Source: Imperialibacter sp040222385 (GTDB taxonomy: Bacteria; Bacteroidota; Bacteroidia; Cytophagales; Cyclobacteriaceae). Taken from it: 64,000 bases of DNA. The position numbers were made by a program, and so were the translations under genes. How positions within the stretch are numbered: position 1 is the first letter of the stretch; each line of letters starts with the position of its first letter. A model generated the notes under the pieces. The model was not told the DNA's origin. It ran no database searches and was given only the letters and a program-made list of their open reading frames with translations. Location of the stretch: positions 186,001 to 250,000 of the forward strand of contig NZ_JAVKDF010000023.1 of NCBI RefSeq assembly GCF_040222385.1, given 5' to 3'. Below are positions 7,689 through 16,540 of the stretch, in pieces.

Positions 7689-8561
7689 CTACCACTGCAA
7701 ATACTTATAAATAATCCTGATCAGCTTGTACGCCTCGTCCATGTCTTTGGCCTGGTACGCCACCGTGTACCCATCCACCCGCTTCATGCCCGGAATGCCC
7801 ATGGCTACATCGGCCCGGGTGGGGGCGTCTACTTTGATCACAAATTCAATGGGGTTTTGCACCGACAGAGGCTTCGCATTTTTAATATCCTTCAAAGCGG
7901 CTTTGGTTTGTGCCTGTAGCTCTTTCTTCACCACGTCAGGGTGGAGGAGTTTGGCGGCACTGGAGCCGATGGCTTCTTTTGTGGAGACCGTGCGAACGCC
8001 TGGTATTAGCTTTTTGATCTCTTCAGCGAAAGTTTTATCACCGCTGGCCAGGATGACTGGCACACCGATGGCACCAGCGAAAAAAGTGTTCAGTCCGCCT
8101 TCGCCCACTTCAGTGCCATTGATCCAGAGGCCTTTTACCGAGCCAGATCCGGTGTGGGCCAGAAAGCCATTTTCGGTGCCTGCCATGGCATGGTAGCCGA
8201 TGTAGATCACCCCATCGAAGCTGCCGTCCAGCCCCTGCACCATGCCTAGGGGCTTGATATTGCTCTGGATGTATTCTACTCTTGGATCGAGCTGTGTGTG
8301 AAGGAGGTTCTGCATGTCGCCATGGCTGTCGTTCACCACAATGGTGGCGGGGCCGGTTTCAAAAATGGCCGCCACCACCGCATTCACCTCGTCGGTCATC
8401 AGCTTGCGGCCGGTGTCGTAATCCTTGCCGCAGCTGGTCATTTTGGAAGTGCCTATGCCGCCAATGCCCTCCATGTCGACCGAGATAAAGAGCTTTACGG
8501 GTTGGGGTTGAGCGAAGACGGTGGTGGAGACCAGCAGGAGTAGGAACAGAAGGGTTTTCAT
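7689..8561 (-). CDS. M55 family metallopeptidase (DppA-like D-aminopeptidase), secreted
   Basis: The 290-residue protein starts with a Sec signal peptide (MKTLLFLLLLVSTTVFAQ). The mature part has the M55 zinc-binding signature: SVDMEG (Asp and Glu ligands), NDSHGDM (His), YIGYHAMAGT (His) and a Glu in the GTEVGEGGLN segment. Bacillus DppA cleaves D-Ala-containing dipeptides, and the family acts on D-amino-acid peptides. Export to the periplasm would suit recycling of peptidoglycan-derived peptides. Length matches the family apart from the added signal. The gene is probably monocistronic. Confidence 0.9.
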   Translation of the reverse strand: MKTLLFLLLLVSTTVFAQPQPVKLFISVDMEGIGGIGTSKMTSCGKDYDTGRKLMTDEVNAVVAAIFETGPATIVVNDSHGDMQNLLHTQLDPRVEYIQSNIKPLGMVQGLDGSFDGVIYIGYHAMAGTENGFLAHTGSGSVKGLWINGTEVGEGGLNTFFAGAIGVPVILASGDKTFAEEIKKLIPGVRTVSTKEAIGSSAAKLLHPDVVKKELQAQTKAALKDIKNAKPLSVQNPIEFVIKVDAPTRADVAMGIPGMKRVDGYTVAYQAKDMDEAYKLIRIIYKYLQW

Positions 8562-8738
8562 GGGAGGAGGTTGAGTTGGTAAAAGAATCTAATGAAAATA
8601 GGGTGCGGATACAATTTAGCAGGTTGGAGGGAAAAAGAGGCCAATAAATAATGGAAATTGAACCTTTGAATACATCGATGGGATGGGCTATACTGGCAAA
8701 TTAAAAGTAATAGAATATGTTATATTTCGAAATTACTT

Positions 8739-10076
8739 ATGAACAACAACCATATGAACCACTTTCGAAAATGTTTTTTAGTGATTTTATTTTTGGTCTC
8801 ACTCCTAAGCAAGGCATTTTCTCAGATAAATAGCCCGGTGATACCGGTCAATATTTATCTAAAATCGGGTGATAGTCTCATGGTAAATATTCTGGTTTCT
8901 AACCAAAAGGATCTTTTTTATGAGCTAAGTGTCTTGGATACCAATGCAAAAGTAGTTCGACATCTAGCCCCAGAAGAGGTTTTAAAATACTACCTGCCAA
9001 TTTCGGAGGAGTGGTATTTTGCAAAATCCTCTATCAATACACGATTTGCATTTGACGAAAAAGATCACTTTGTGAAGTTAATCGCAAAGGGCACCTTAGC
9101 ATCGCTTTATAGCGCATTTCTAAAAGACATAAGAACCACATTTTTTGTGGAAGTTGGGAACAAGTTTATCCAGCTTGATAGAAATATTAATGAAACTAAA
9201 GTTCTGAATACGGGAAACTCTGGCTCGATGACCAAGCCCTATCTGTTTCAAATGCAGGAGTTGTTTGATGAGTGTTTTGTTGGGACAACCGAATTGGAAT
9301 ACAGCGAAAAGGACTTAAGTACAATAATTTCGAGGTTCAATAAATGTCGAGGCGGTGACTATACAAAGCTAAGTACTGTGGCAAAAGGGCACTTGAATGG
9401 ACTGGGAATTATTTTGTCCATATCTCCGTCCAGTCTAAGCTTTCATGATAAGAATACAACTTTAAGAGGTTATCAACTTCCAGTTTTATACCCTGAAGGG
9501 ATCTATGATCTGTCGGAAATGGTGGAAGAAAGGCCTAGCCAGACCTCGCTGGTCGTAGGCATGGCAGGTACTTTTTATATGCCACGAGCTAAACACCTCT
9601 CTTTTGATTTAGCAGCATCCTTAACAGCAAGAAAATGGGAAGCAAAGTCGCAAAATATCCTATTGAAAACTTTCGGGTTAGAGTTACCCGTCTTGATGAG
9701 GTATAGTTTCAATATCCAAAAAACTGTGCAGCCTTATTTGATAGCTGGAGTTGTCTCCGTCATTCCTATTTCTTCCAAAGATGAATCCGGGTATGTAGAA
9801 AGAACTATTTATTTGGATACATACTTGGCAACTTCGCAGGGGATACCCGAGTCAGTGGATGTGGTGATGCCTAGCACCGACCCAAGAAACTATAATCCTT
9901 TGACCTTTAAGCCTAGCTTTGGTTTTGGTGTCGATTTCTTTAAAAGTTATCAAAAAATAGGCTTATTCTATCGGCTCGACACTTTTTCAAGGATATTGGA
10001 CAACACTATTTACTACGCTAACCTAAACACCCACCAAATTGGTGTCTCGTTCATGAAGTTTAAGCGAAAAGGATAG
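8739..10076 (+). CDS. Exported hypothetical protein, C-terminal barrel-like region
   Basis: The 445-residue product has an N-terminal signal sequence (hydrophobic core VILFLVSLLSKAFS); either ATG 8739 or ATG 8754 could start it. The N-terminal half has no domain I know, although the opening IYLKSGDSLMVNILVSNQKDLFYEL resembles short beta modules common in Bacteroidota exported proteins. From about residue 265 there are alternating strands (LVVGMAGTFYMP, LSFDLAASLTARKW, LPVLMRYSFNI, LIAGVVSVIPI, SFGFGVDFFKSYQKIGLFYRLD) like an outer-membrane barrel. By eye the gene is clearly more AT-rich than its neighbours, which could mean recent acquisition. Function unknown. Confidence 0.65.
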   Translation: MNNNHMNHFRKCFLVILFLVSLLSKAFSQINSPVIPVNIYLKSGDSLMVNILVSNQKDLFYELSVLDTNAKVVRHLAPEEVLKYYLPISEEWYFAKSSINTRFAFDEKDHFVKLIAKGTLASLYSAFLKDIRTTFFVEVGNKFIQLDRNINETKVLNTGNSGSMTKPYLFQMQELFDECFVGTTELEYSEKDLSTIISRFNKCRGGDYTKLSTVAKGHLNGLGIILSISPSSLSFHDKNTTLRGYQLPVLYPEGIYDLSEMVEERPSQTSLVVGMAGTFYMPRAKHLSFDLAASLTARKWEAKSQNILLKTFGLELPVLMRYSFNIQKTVQPYLIAGVVSVIPISSKDESGYVERTIYLDTYLATSQGIPESVDVVMPSTDPRNYNPLTFKPSFGFGVDFFKSYQKIGLFYRLDTFSRILDNTIYYANLNTHQIGVSFMKFKRKG

Positions 10077-10205
10077 TGTTACTTTCTTAAGCCGACAGGC
10101 TGTGTTGGACTGATTCGGAGAAAAAGAGCAGTACCAGGCGTTTCGTCTTCAAAAGAAACGACCTCCGCTAGATGAAAAGTGGTTGCTCGAAAAAAGGTTT
10201 TGAAC

Positions 10206-10248
10206 TAAAGAGGTTACTACTTTCTCTGGGGCTAGAGTAACCTCTTTA
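10206..10248. repeat. Hairpin repeat, copy 1
   Basis: The inverted repeat TAAAGAGGTTAC (10206-10217) / GTAACCTCTTTA (10237-10248) is a perfect 12-bp stem around a 19-bp loop containing CTTTCTCTGGGGCTAGA. It is almost identical to a second copy 95 bp downstream. It could act as a bidirectional terminator between the convergent genes 8739-10076 and 10340-12433, or be a REP-like element. Confidence 0.7.
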
Positions 10249-10300
10249 ATTTGGAGTCGAGTTAGCCTCTTTAGTCAGTGACGAATCGTTCTTCTAAGAT

Positions 10301-10342
10301 TAAAGAGGTTACACTTTCTCTGGGGCTAGAGTAACCTCTTTA
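10301..10342. repeat. Hairpin repeat, copy 2 (overlaps a stop codon)
   Basis: The second copy has the same perfect 12-bp stem (10301-10312 / 10331-10342) with a loop one base shorter. Its right arm includes the TAA stop codon (complement of 10340-10342) of the leftward glycosidase-like gene. Between the copies a partial arm, AGCCTCTTTAG (10264-10274), suggests a degenerate third unit. Confidence 0.7.
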
Positions 10343-12433
10343 ATTTTCCACCTTCACCCTCCATCCCTCCGGCCACATTTTTTCCTTAGCCATCAAAGCC
10401 ACCGCCGCCAGCACACCGCCGTTGCCGGGGAGGTAAAGACGCAGACGTTCCGTTTGGTAGTTATGGCCGTTGGGCAGGTAAATATTGGTGGTGATAGGCA
10501 TAAGGAGGCCATCCACAGCCTTTTCGGCATCGCCCAGCCGGGTGGCGGTCATGGCCACCATGGGGAAATCCCAGCCCCAGGTGTCGTGCCACTGCCAGTC
10601 GGTCCATATCTTGTTGAAGGTTCGGTGCATCACAGCCGTGTCGAGCCTCTGGGTGGCCGGTAGCATGCCATAGGCACCCAACACGCTGGGGTGGTCGGTC
10701 ATGTAGTAAAGCGAGTCGTACGACTCAGGGGCACTTTCTGCCGCCAGGTACAGCCCGTCCTTTTGCGGCAGGGGCGAGAGGCCGTTTAGCACCTCATCCC
10801 ATTTTTCGTTTCGTGGTTGTCCCTGCCGTTCCCTCCATTGCTGGGCTGCCTCCAAAGCCCAGCGCCAGTAGGCCAATTCGTAAGTAGGATTGAAGGTGGT
10901 TTTAGGATCGAACCGCTCCTGGGCGGCGATTACGCCAGGGCCGAGGATGTAGCGCTTGAGCTCAGGATCGTACCAGGCAAAGTCGGCCATGAAGGCTGCT
11001 GTCTGCTGCACTACCTCGTTGTACTTTTCAAGCACCTCTTTGGTGGGCTTGCCCTCGTAGATCAGCTCGGCAAACGTAATGATGTGCGGCTGTTGCCAGA
11101 GGAGGTAAGAACCCACGGAGGAGGCTGTTTCTCCTCCCCAGGGGTCAGTCATCTTCTGCCAGCGCACGCCCTCAAAGCCCTGTCGTTCTGCTATCTGGCG
11201 GGCCACCCCAATGCTTCTCAGGTACCATTCCATGTGGCCTTCCAGCACCTCGGATCGGCCCCACATGGCGAAATGAACGCCATGCCACCAGGCCATTTCC
11301 ATGTGAGGCTTGCCGTACCATGAGTTGTAGGTAAGCCCTGTTTCCTGAGGTGGGGTTTTGCCCCCGCAGTTGATTTTGGTGAGGTAAAGCGATAATACCA
11401 TGCGTCGTTCAATCTCAAAAGCCCTTGGGTCTTTTGTTGCTCCAAAGTCGATCATCATACCAGTGTCCCAGTAGTCGATCAGCGCCTGATGGGCTTCGGA
11501 TCGCAGCACTTCAAAGGCCTTCTTTGCAACTGCTCCGTCTTCCTGAGAGAAAGTGACGTCGAAGGTCCAGGCATCCTGCCCAGGCTCAGGCTTTAGAAGA
11601 AAGCCTTTGTCTGTAGCGTCGACTGTGGGCAAGGCCACCGACGACTGCAACTGTGTGAAGTAACGAGTGGTGTCCAGCTGGCGCCTGATGGTCACCTGCG
11701 AAGGGTCGGGTTGGCTGACCTGCAAACGGCTGGGCTCATTGGGATCAAATAGCACGGCTTCGTCCTGAAACTGGTCAGTGGGGTAGGGGTAGTTGATGGT
11801 GATGCCAAGCCTGCCTTCTTTCAGCAGGGCACTTTTTACCTTCACACCGAGGCGATCTTCCGTCTGGCTGACAAAAGAGATCACTTCCACCGGCACGCCT
11901 TCAACGGCAAAACGGCTTGTGAGCTCTCCTGTCCAGGGGTCTAGTGTCTGGTCAATGTTTTGAATGTCGGAAATGGCCACCTGGGTTCCGTCAGCTTTTG
12001 TGATGTGCCAGCCGATAGCGGCCAGGTGAATGCGGTGAGGGTTTTGGCGAATGTAGTTGGCTGCCTCCCAGGCCCTGGTGCCAGCGGGCCACTGGCGGGC
12101 ATAAGGCACTTCACGGCCATGAGACATGATGGGTGCCAGGGTTTCTTCGATGGAATAGGTTTCGTTGGTAGGGAAGCTGTGCCACCCCCATTCCGACATG
12201 GTGCCGAGGGGCACACCTTTCTGGTAGTGCTGGGGGAAAGTTTGCAGGCCTGTGACGTCCATGGTCATGGCGAAACGGCCATTGCCCACGCTGAGAGAGG
12301 CCAGGGTGTCTACTTGGGTGACATGGACGTTGTGGCGGTTGAAGACGGCCTGCCGGTTGATGGGAGGCGGGGTGTCGGGTTGGCAGGCGGGCAGAAAGAA
12401 GAGAAGGATCAGGCACGGAAGTAGTTGACGCAT
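10340..12433 (-). CDS. Glycoside-hydrolase-like lipoprotein ((alpha/alpha)6-barrel type)
   Basis: The 697-residue protein starts with a lipoprotein signal (lipobox LPAC, Cys17). An N-terminal beta-sandwich-like region contains SVGNGRFAMTMDVTG. The C-terminal half has helical-barrel motifs: NSWYGKPHMEMAWWHGVHFAMWGR, a GPGVIAAQE segment with a candidate catalytic Glu, NPTYELAYWRWAL, and TWGWDFPMVAMTATRLG. This order resembles GH65/GH95-like six-hairpin glycosidases, but I cannot assign a family number or substrate. It probably sits on a membrane facing the periplasm or surface and takes part in glycan degradation. It appears monocistronic, with the hairpin repeat at its 3' end. Confidence 0.7.
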   Translation of the reverse strand: MRQLLPCLILLFFLPACQPDTPPPINRQAVFNRHNVHVTQVDTLASLSVGNGRFAMTMDVTGLQTFPQHYQKGVPLGTMSEWGWHSFPTNETYSIEETLAPIMSHGREVPYARQWPAGTRAWEAANYIRQNPHRIHLAAIGWHITKADGTQVAISDIQNIDQTLDPWTGELTSRFAVEGVPVEVISFVSQTEDRLGVKVKSALLKEGRLGITINYPYPTDQFQDEAVLFDPNEPSRLQVSQPDPSQVTIRRQLDTTRYFTQLQSSVALPTVDATDKGFLLKPEPGQDAWTFDVTFSQEDGAVAKKAFEVLRSEAHQALIDYWDTGMMIDFGATKDPRAFEIERRMVLSLYLTKINCGGKTPPQETGLTYNSWYGKPHMEMAWWHGVHFAMWGRSEVLEGHMEWYLRSIGVARQIAERQGFEGVRWQKMTDPWGGETASSVGSYLLWQQPHIITFAELIYEGKPTKEVLEKYNEVVQQTAAFMADFAWYDPELKRYILGPGVIAAQERFDPKTTFNPTYELAYWRWALEAAQQWRERQGQPRNEKWDEVLNGLSPLPQKDGLYLAAESAPESYDSLYYMTDHPSVLGAYGMLPATQRLDTAVMHRTFNKIWTDWQWHDTWGWDFPMVAMTATRLGDAEKAVDGLLMPITTNIYLPNGHNYQTERLRLYLPGNGGVLAAVALMAKEKMWPEGWRVKVEN

Positions 12434-12537
12434 TTGATGTTGGTTTCTACTTCTTATGGACGGTTTATTTGGCCACTACCCTGAAACCTGCCCGGGCAGG
12501 GCAAGAGAATCGGGTGGGCTGGCAGTTGACCAACCAT

Positions 12538-12574
12538 AAAAAAAGGGCTGTTCCAATGCTATTGAAACAGCCCT
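12538..12574 (-). terminator. Rho-independent terminator of the 13396-12593 gene
   Basis: Read leftward, AGGGCTGTT (12574-12566) and AACAGCCCT (12552-12544) form a 9-bp stem followed by an uninterrupted run of Ts (complement of the A run at 12538-12544). It lies about 20 bp after the stop codon of the VWA-like lipoprotein gene. Confidence 0.85.
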
Positions 12575-12592
12575 AAATGTGGTTCGGTGCAT

Positions 12593-13396
12593 CTAGTTGG
12601 AAGCAGTTAGTTTCTCATTCACAATTTCCTTTATCTGCTCCTTCTCCTTGCTGATCGCCCCCCGTTTGATAAGTGTGTATTCTTTGATGTCAATCTTGTC
12701 GAACCAGTCTTCCCAAACAGTCATGATGCGGTCCCACTCCATGTCTTTTTCTCTGGGCGAGGCCTCCAGCAGCACAATGTTCAGATCCGGAAACTGATCC
12801 TTTACCTCCCTCAGCTTCACCTGGTCTTTGCCCACAATGGGATAGCCGTCGGTCAATATGAAGAGGTAATTTTCGGTCAACGTATCCCTCGAATAGTCGA
12901 CTTTCAGGTCTTCGTAGAAATACTTCCAGATGTCGGCGCCGTGGTAGTCTTCCGGGTTGCTGCTGAAAATGGCTTCCTTATAAAGGCTGTCAATGTTTGC
13001 TTCAAAGGCAGTTTTTCTTTCTGCCTCATTTCTTTTCCGGTGCACCATGGGTATATTTTCCATGTCTACATACAGCCGGTCTTCGAAAATGTCGGTTCGC
13101 ACCCGAGACCCAAGCTGGGGTGCCACCACCACTTTGAACTCATCCCTGCTTTTTACATAGAGGGCACTCTTTACCTTTTTTTCAAAAAGGGAATAGATGT
13201 GGTCGATGATTTCCTTGTCACGTTCCGGTTGATTTTGTTGCACTATCAGGCGATCCGACAGGTCGAGCAACACAATGTAGTTGTGTTTGACGGTCATTGG
13301 GCTTTCTTCTTTTGGCGGCACGCTGCACGCCGAGACCAGGCCAATTCCCAAAAAAAGCATGGCCAGTCCGGTTTGTTGATATATTGATTTTTGCAT
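12593..13396 (-). CDS. Lipoprotein with von Willebrand factor A-like fold
   Basis: Starting at the Met at 13396 (an upstream Met at 13423 would put extra residues before the signal), the 267-residue product has a lipoprotein signal with lipobox LVSAC (Cys24). The mature part begins with a hydrophobic strand YIVLLDLSDR, which matches the first metal-site motif of VWA domains (DxSxS) except that the last Ser is Arg. A second strand, YLFILTDGYPI, has the Thr-Asp-Gly of VWA sites. The alternating strand/helix pattern supports a Rossmann-like fold. The gene follows the coiled-coil membrane protein by 34 bp and ends at a terminator, so the two make a small operon. The function is not known. Confidence 0.65.
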   Translation of the reverse strand: MQKSIYQQTGLAMLFLGIGLVSACSVPPKEESPMTVKHNYIVLLDLSDRLIVQQNQPERDKEIIDHIYSLFEKKVKSALYVKSRDEFKVVVAPQLGSRVRTDIFEDRLYVDMENIPMVHRKRNEAERKTAFEANIDSLYKEAIFSSNPEDYHGADIWKYFYEDLKVDYSRDTLTENYLFILTDGYPIVGKDQVKLREVKDQFPDLNIVLLEASPREKDMEWDRIMTVWEDWFDKIDIKEYTLIKRGAISKEKEQIKEIVNEKLTASN

Positions 13397-13430
13397 GGTT
13401 TTAGTTTTTAAGTATGAGCTCAATAAGTGA

Positions 13431-14618
13431 CTAAGCCCTTTTGGCCACCACTTTTACCTGTCCTGGTCTGACCTCGTACTTTTCTTCGAAGTTTTTCTTC
13501 ACCATGAGGCATTTTTCTTTCACGTCCTTCATGCTGGCAGGCGACAGGTAGGAAATCCATCCTGAGCTGAATTGATCGATGTACTTTGTGAGGTTGCCGC
13601 TGAATGTGGTGGCAAGATCTTCCCTGTAGTCGCTTATTTTCATTTGTATGGCCACTGTGTCAATGAGCTCGGCCTGCATTAACACAATGTCTTCCCGAAG
13701 ATGGGCAATGATCTTTTTGATGTTGCCGGTAACGTGCTTTTTGTCCCATTCCCGCAAAAGTGAGTCGAGCAGGATACTCCAGATAATATAGACCAGAAAG
13801 CCCAGGAAGAGAATGATGTAGAAGGTGGGGCTCACCATCCAGGGTATTGTGTTAAGGCCCATGAGCTCCTTGGCGGTTTCGGTGTTGGTGTGGATGATCA
13901 TGGCCAGCAGAAAGTCCACTGCAAAGGTTACGCAAATGAGCCCAAACAGGAATACGAACTTTCGGTTGCCTTTCATTTCAAGGAGCACATGGAAGGCCCA
14001 GCCAAAGGCATAAAATACGAAAGGCACGAGGATCAGCATAAAATTGTACTGGATGGCTTCAGCCAGCTCGGCTGCATTGGGCATGATGCTGCCCGTTCCG
14101 CTGCCAGCGGCGATGCTCTCGGCGATTCCCTCAAAGTCGACGTAAAGCGCTTTGAATGCGGCAGAAACATAGAAGAAAAACAGATAGACCGACAAGGCTG
14201 CCAGAATCACCAGGTTGATTGAAAACTTGAAAACACTGAAACTTTCCTCTTTCAGTTTTTCAGAGTCGTTGGCCCGTGCTTCCCTGATATTCAGCAGGTC
14301 GTTCCGATGGTTCTCAATTGTCTTTTCCTTTTCTTTTACTTCCTCTTCTATTTCTGCATTGGCTTGTTTTGCTTCCTTGAGTTCCTTTTCAAGCATTTTA
14401 AGGTCTTTGGATCGCTCTTTTTTCTCGTCATCAGAAAGGCCCCGGTAACTTTCTTCTACCAGATCGCCGTTCATGATGCGGTCGAGGTAAGTGGCGTACA
14501 CATCAGGGTCACCGTTCACGTTGCCGGCTCTTTCGTACCCGAAATCGAAGAGATTCACCCTGTCGACTTTGTGCGTCACAATAACGTCTTCATTCAATTC
14601 AATAGCTGGATTGGTCAT
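13431..14618 (-). CDS. Coiled-coil, four-helix membrane protein of unknown function
   Basis: The 395-residue protein has a soluble N-terminus, a strongly charged Glu/Lys coiled coil (about residues 60-125, LKMLEKELKEAKQANAEIEEE and following), four predicted membrane helices (about 131-152, 192-215, 223-243, 262-286), and a charged soluble C-terminal domain of about 105 residues. No enzymatic motif is seen. It is the first gene of the operon with the VWA-like lipoprotein. The pair may form a complex across the inner membrane, with the coiled coil in the cytoplasm and the VWA-like protein outside; this is inference. I do not recognise the family. Confidence 0.65.
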   Translation of the reverse strand: MTNPAIELNEDVIVTHKVDRVNLFDFGYERAGNVNGDPDVYATYLDRIMNGDLVEESYRGLSDDEKKERSKDLKMLEKELKEAKQANAEIEEEVKEKEKTIENHRNDLLNIREARANDSEKLKEESFSVFKFSINLVILAALSVYLFFFYVSAAFKALYVDFEGIAESIAAGSGTGSIMPNAAELAEAIQYNFMLILVPFVFYAFGWAFHVLLEMKGNRKFVFLFGLICVTFAVDFLLAMIIHTNTETAKELMGLNTIPWMVSPTFYIILFLGFLVYIIWSILLDSLLREWDKKHVTGNIKKIIAHLREDIVLMQAELIDTVAIQMKISDYREDLATTFSGNLTKYIDQFSSGWISYLSPASMKDVKEKCLMVKKNFEEKYEVRPGQVKVVAKRA

Positions 14619-14850
14619 AATAATGGATTTTAGAAAGAATAATTTGGATTTAACTTATAAAACGAAGGCTCTTGGCAAAAGTTTTATGGAGGTGGCCAAC
14701 TTTTTTGCGTTATCTGCAACTCGGCACTGGAAGTGATGGGAAGGTGGTCTTTTCAGGAAGTGAGTGTTTTTCTTGGTCTCCTTTTGTTTAAGGACTGATG
14801 GTTTTTGACTAAAATTACTCGTCAACAAAGCACCATTGATTACGCAGCAG

Positions 14851-15318
14851 ATGAGCAGTTGGAACATTTTCGGAAGGCACAGACACATGCTGATCTATGG
14901 CCTTGCCATGGCTTTGTTTCTCATTGTGTTGAGATGGTTGGAGCTGCGCTTCCTTATCATCCACAATGCCTTTGCTATCTATATCGGTGGCCTGGCTCTC
15001 CTTTTTACCGGACTGGGCATTTGGCTGGCACTAAAGCTCACAACCCCAAGAACAGTGACTGTAGAAAAGCCGGTGTTTGTTGAGCAGGATGAATTCTCCG
15101 TTAACCAGCAAGCACTTTCTGAGCTGGGCATTAGTCAGCGAGAGCTGGAGGTGTTGCAGCTGATGGCAGCCGGCAAAAGCAATCAGGAAATAGCTGAGCA
15201 GCTTTTCGTTTCCCTGAACACCGTAAAAACGCACTTGAAAAACTTGTTCGAAAAGCTGGAGGCCAGTCGGCGGACACAAGCAGTGGACAAGGCCAGGAGG
15301 CTGGGCATTGTGGCCTGA
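14851..15318 (+). CDS. Membrane-anchored LuxR-type helix-turn-helix regulator
   Basis: The protein (155 residues from ATG 14851; TTG 14836 is an alternative) has two transmembrane helices in the first 65 residues (LIYGLAMALFLIVLRWLEL and AIYIGGLALLFTGLGIWLAL). These are followed by a linker and a C-terminal LuxR/FixJ DNA-binding domain, LGISQRELEVLQLMAAGKSNQEIAEQLFVSLNTVKTHLKNLFEKL. It has no receiver domain, so it must be controlled by membrane state or a partner. The next two genes, DUF4199 and VOC proteins, follow in the same direction, 106 bp and then overlapping, and are likely partners or targets. Confidence 0.85.
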   Translation: MSSWNIFGRHRHMLIYGLAMALFLIVLRWLELRFLIIHNAFAIYIGGLALLFTGLGIWLALKLTTPRTVTVEKPVFVEQDEFSVNQQALSELGISQRELEVLQLMAAGKSNQEIAEQLFVSLNTVKTHLKNLFEKLEASRRTQAVDKARRLGIVA

Positions 15319-15424
15319 AGCGTCATACTTTTGGGTGAATTCATCAAAATCACCCAAAAGTGTGAAGAACCGCCAGCGTAAACCGAACATATTTGCCCCA
15401 GATCTACAAACGAAAATCATAACA

Positions 15425-15970
15425 ATGAAAAAGACAGTGCTCGTTTTCGGCCTTATTTCTGGCGCCATCATTACTGGCATGATGCTGTACATGGCCAATT
15501 TGTGTTATACCAACCCTGAATTTGAAAGCAACGATGTGGTGGGGTACGCCCTGATGATTGCGGCTTTCTCCTTCATTTTTGTTGGAATCAAGACTTACAG
15601 AGACAGGCACAATGGTGGCTATATTACCTTCGGCAAGGCATTTTTGTCGGGTCTTTACATCAGCCTGATAGCTGCTGGTATGTATGTGGTGGTGTGGCTT
15701 TTTGATTACTATTTGTTCATGCCCGACTATATCGACAAATACAGCCAGCATGTGATGTATATGGCGAAAATTGAGGGAGCTACCGAGCAGGAGTTATCCG
15801 CAAAGGCCGCCGAAATGGCCTCCTTCGCCGACATGTACGAAAGCCCCGTGGCCGTGGTACTGATAACTTTTTCAGAGGTGTTTCCCATCGCCCTTTTCAT
15901 TTCTCTTGTGAGCGCAGCGATCCTTCGAAGAAAGGAAGTGACAGAAGACAATAAAAAACAGAAAAAATGA
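15425..15970 (+). CDS. DUF4199 family membrane protein
   Basis: The 181-residue protein (ATG 15425) has four hydrophobic helices (about 5-24, 37-55, 72-95 and 144-166) separated by short charged loops, including a TYRDRHNGGYITFGKAFLSGL segment. This layout matches the DUF4199 family, common in Bacteroidota and of unknown function. The stop codon overlaps the start of the VOC gene (ATGA), so the two are translationally coupled. Presence next to a membrane-bound LuxR regulator suggests an inner-membrane sensing or transport role, which is inference. Confidence 0.75.
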   Translation: MKKTVLVFGLISGAIITGMMLYMANLCYTNPEFESNDVVGYALMIAAFSFIFVGIKTYRDRHNGGYITFGKAFLSGLYISLIAAGMYVVVWLFDYYLFMPDYIDKYSQHVMYMAKIEGATEQELSAKAAEMASFADMYESPVAVVLITFSEVFPIALFISLVSAAILRRKEVTEDNKKQKK

Positions 15971-16356
15971 AAATAGCACTGACAAGCGTATTCGTTAATG
16001 ACCCGATGGCCGCTTTCAAGTTCTACACGGAAGTACTGGGTTTTGTGAACAAGGTGTACATGCCTGAAATGGCGCTGGCCATTGTGGCCGCTCCCGACGA
16101 ACCGGATGGAACCTCCCTGCTGCTGGAACCCAACCAAAATATGGGCGCCGACACGTTTCAAAAGACGATTTATGAGGCCGGACTGCCCACCATCGTTTTT
16201 GGCACGAAAGATATTGCAGCAGATTATCAAAGGCTGAAAGCACGGGGAGTTGTATTCAAAGGCGAGCCGAAAAAGACCGACTGGGGCACGCAGGTGCTGT
16301 TTGAGGACACCTGCGGCAACCTGATACAGTTGCACCAGGTGGAGGAGCAACTCTGA
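15967..16356 (+). CDS. VOC family (glyoxalase/bleomycin-resistance-like) protein
   Basis: The 129-residue protein has one pair of beta-alpha-beta-beta-beta modules typical of the vicinal-oxygen-chelate superfamily: MAAFKFYTEVLGF near the N-terminus, then a second module with ADYQRLKARGVVFKGEP and TCGNLIQLHQV. The usual C-terminal metal ligand Glu is replaced by Gln-Leu-His, so metal chemistry is uncertain. Substrate unknown. Its start overlaps the DUF4199 stop codon by 4 bp, which ties it to that membrane protein. Confidence 0.8.
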   Translation: MKIALTSVFVNDPMAAFKFYTEVLGFVNKVYMPEMALAIVAAPDEPDGTSLLLEPNQNMGADTFQKTIYEAGLPTIVFGTKDIAADYQRLKARGVVFKGEPKKTDWGTQVLFEDTCGNLIQLHQVEEQL

Positions 16357-16540
16357 CCAGGCAGAGAGCCGGGTACAGGGGCGTGTGCCGGGCTTTCAGT
16401 TCGCATGCGAGCCGTTGACCATGATTGATTTTACCCCCAATTTTGATTCAAACCACCTCTACCACTAGTGGACAAGGCATTGAACGGCGGATGAGAGGGT
16501 GTTATTTTTGATGAACGTTTTTCACCCTAACACACCTTCC

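Noticed and set aside
7726..8196. Open frame on the plus strand (156 codons) opposite the M55 peptidase
   Set aside because: Antisense to a clear enzyme gene with no recognisable motif; a by-product of GC-rich codons.
10206..10342. Repeats that could be taken for a CRISPR array
   Set aside because: Only two full copies, each an inverted repeat with long arms, and no cas gene nearby. They are hairpins.
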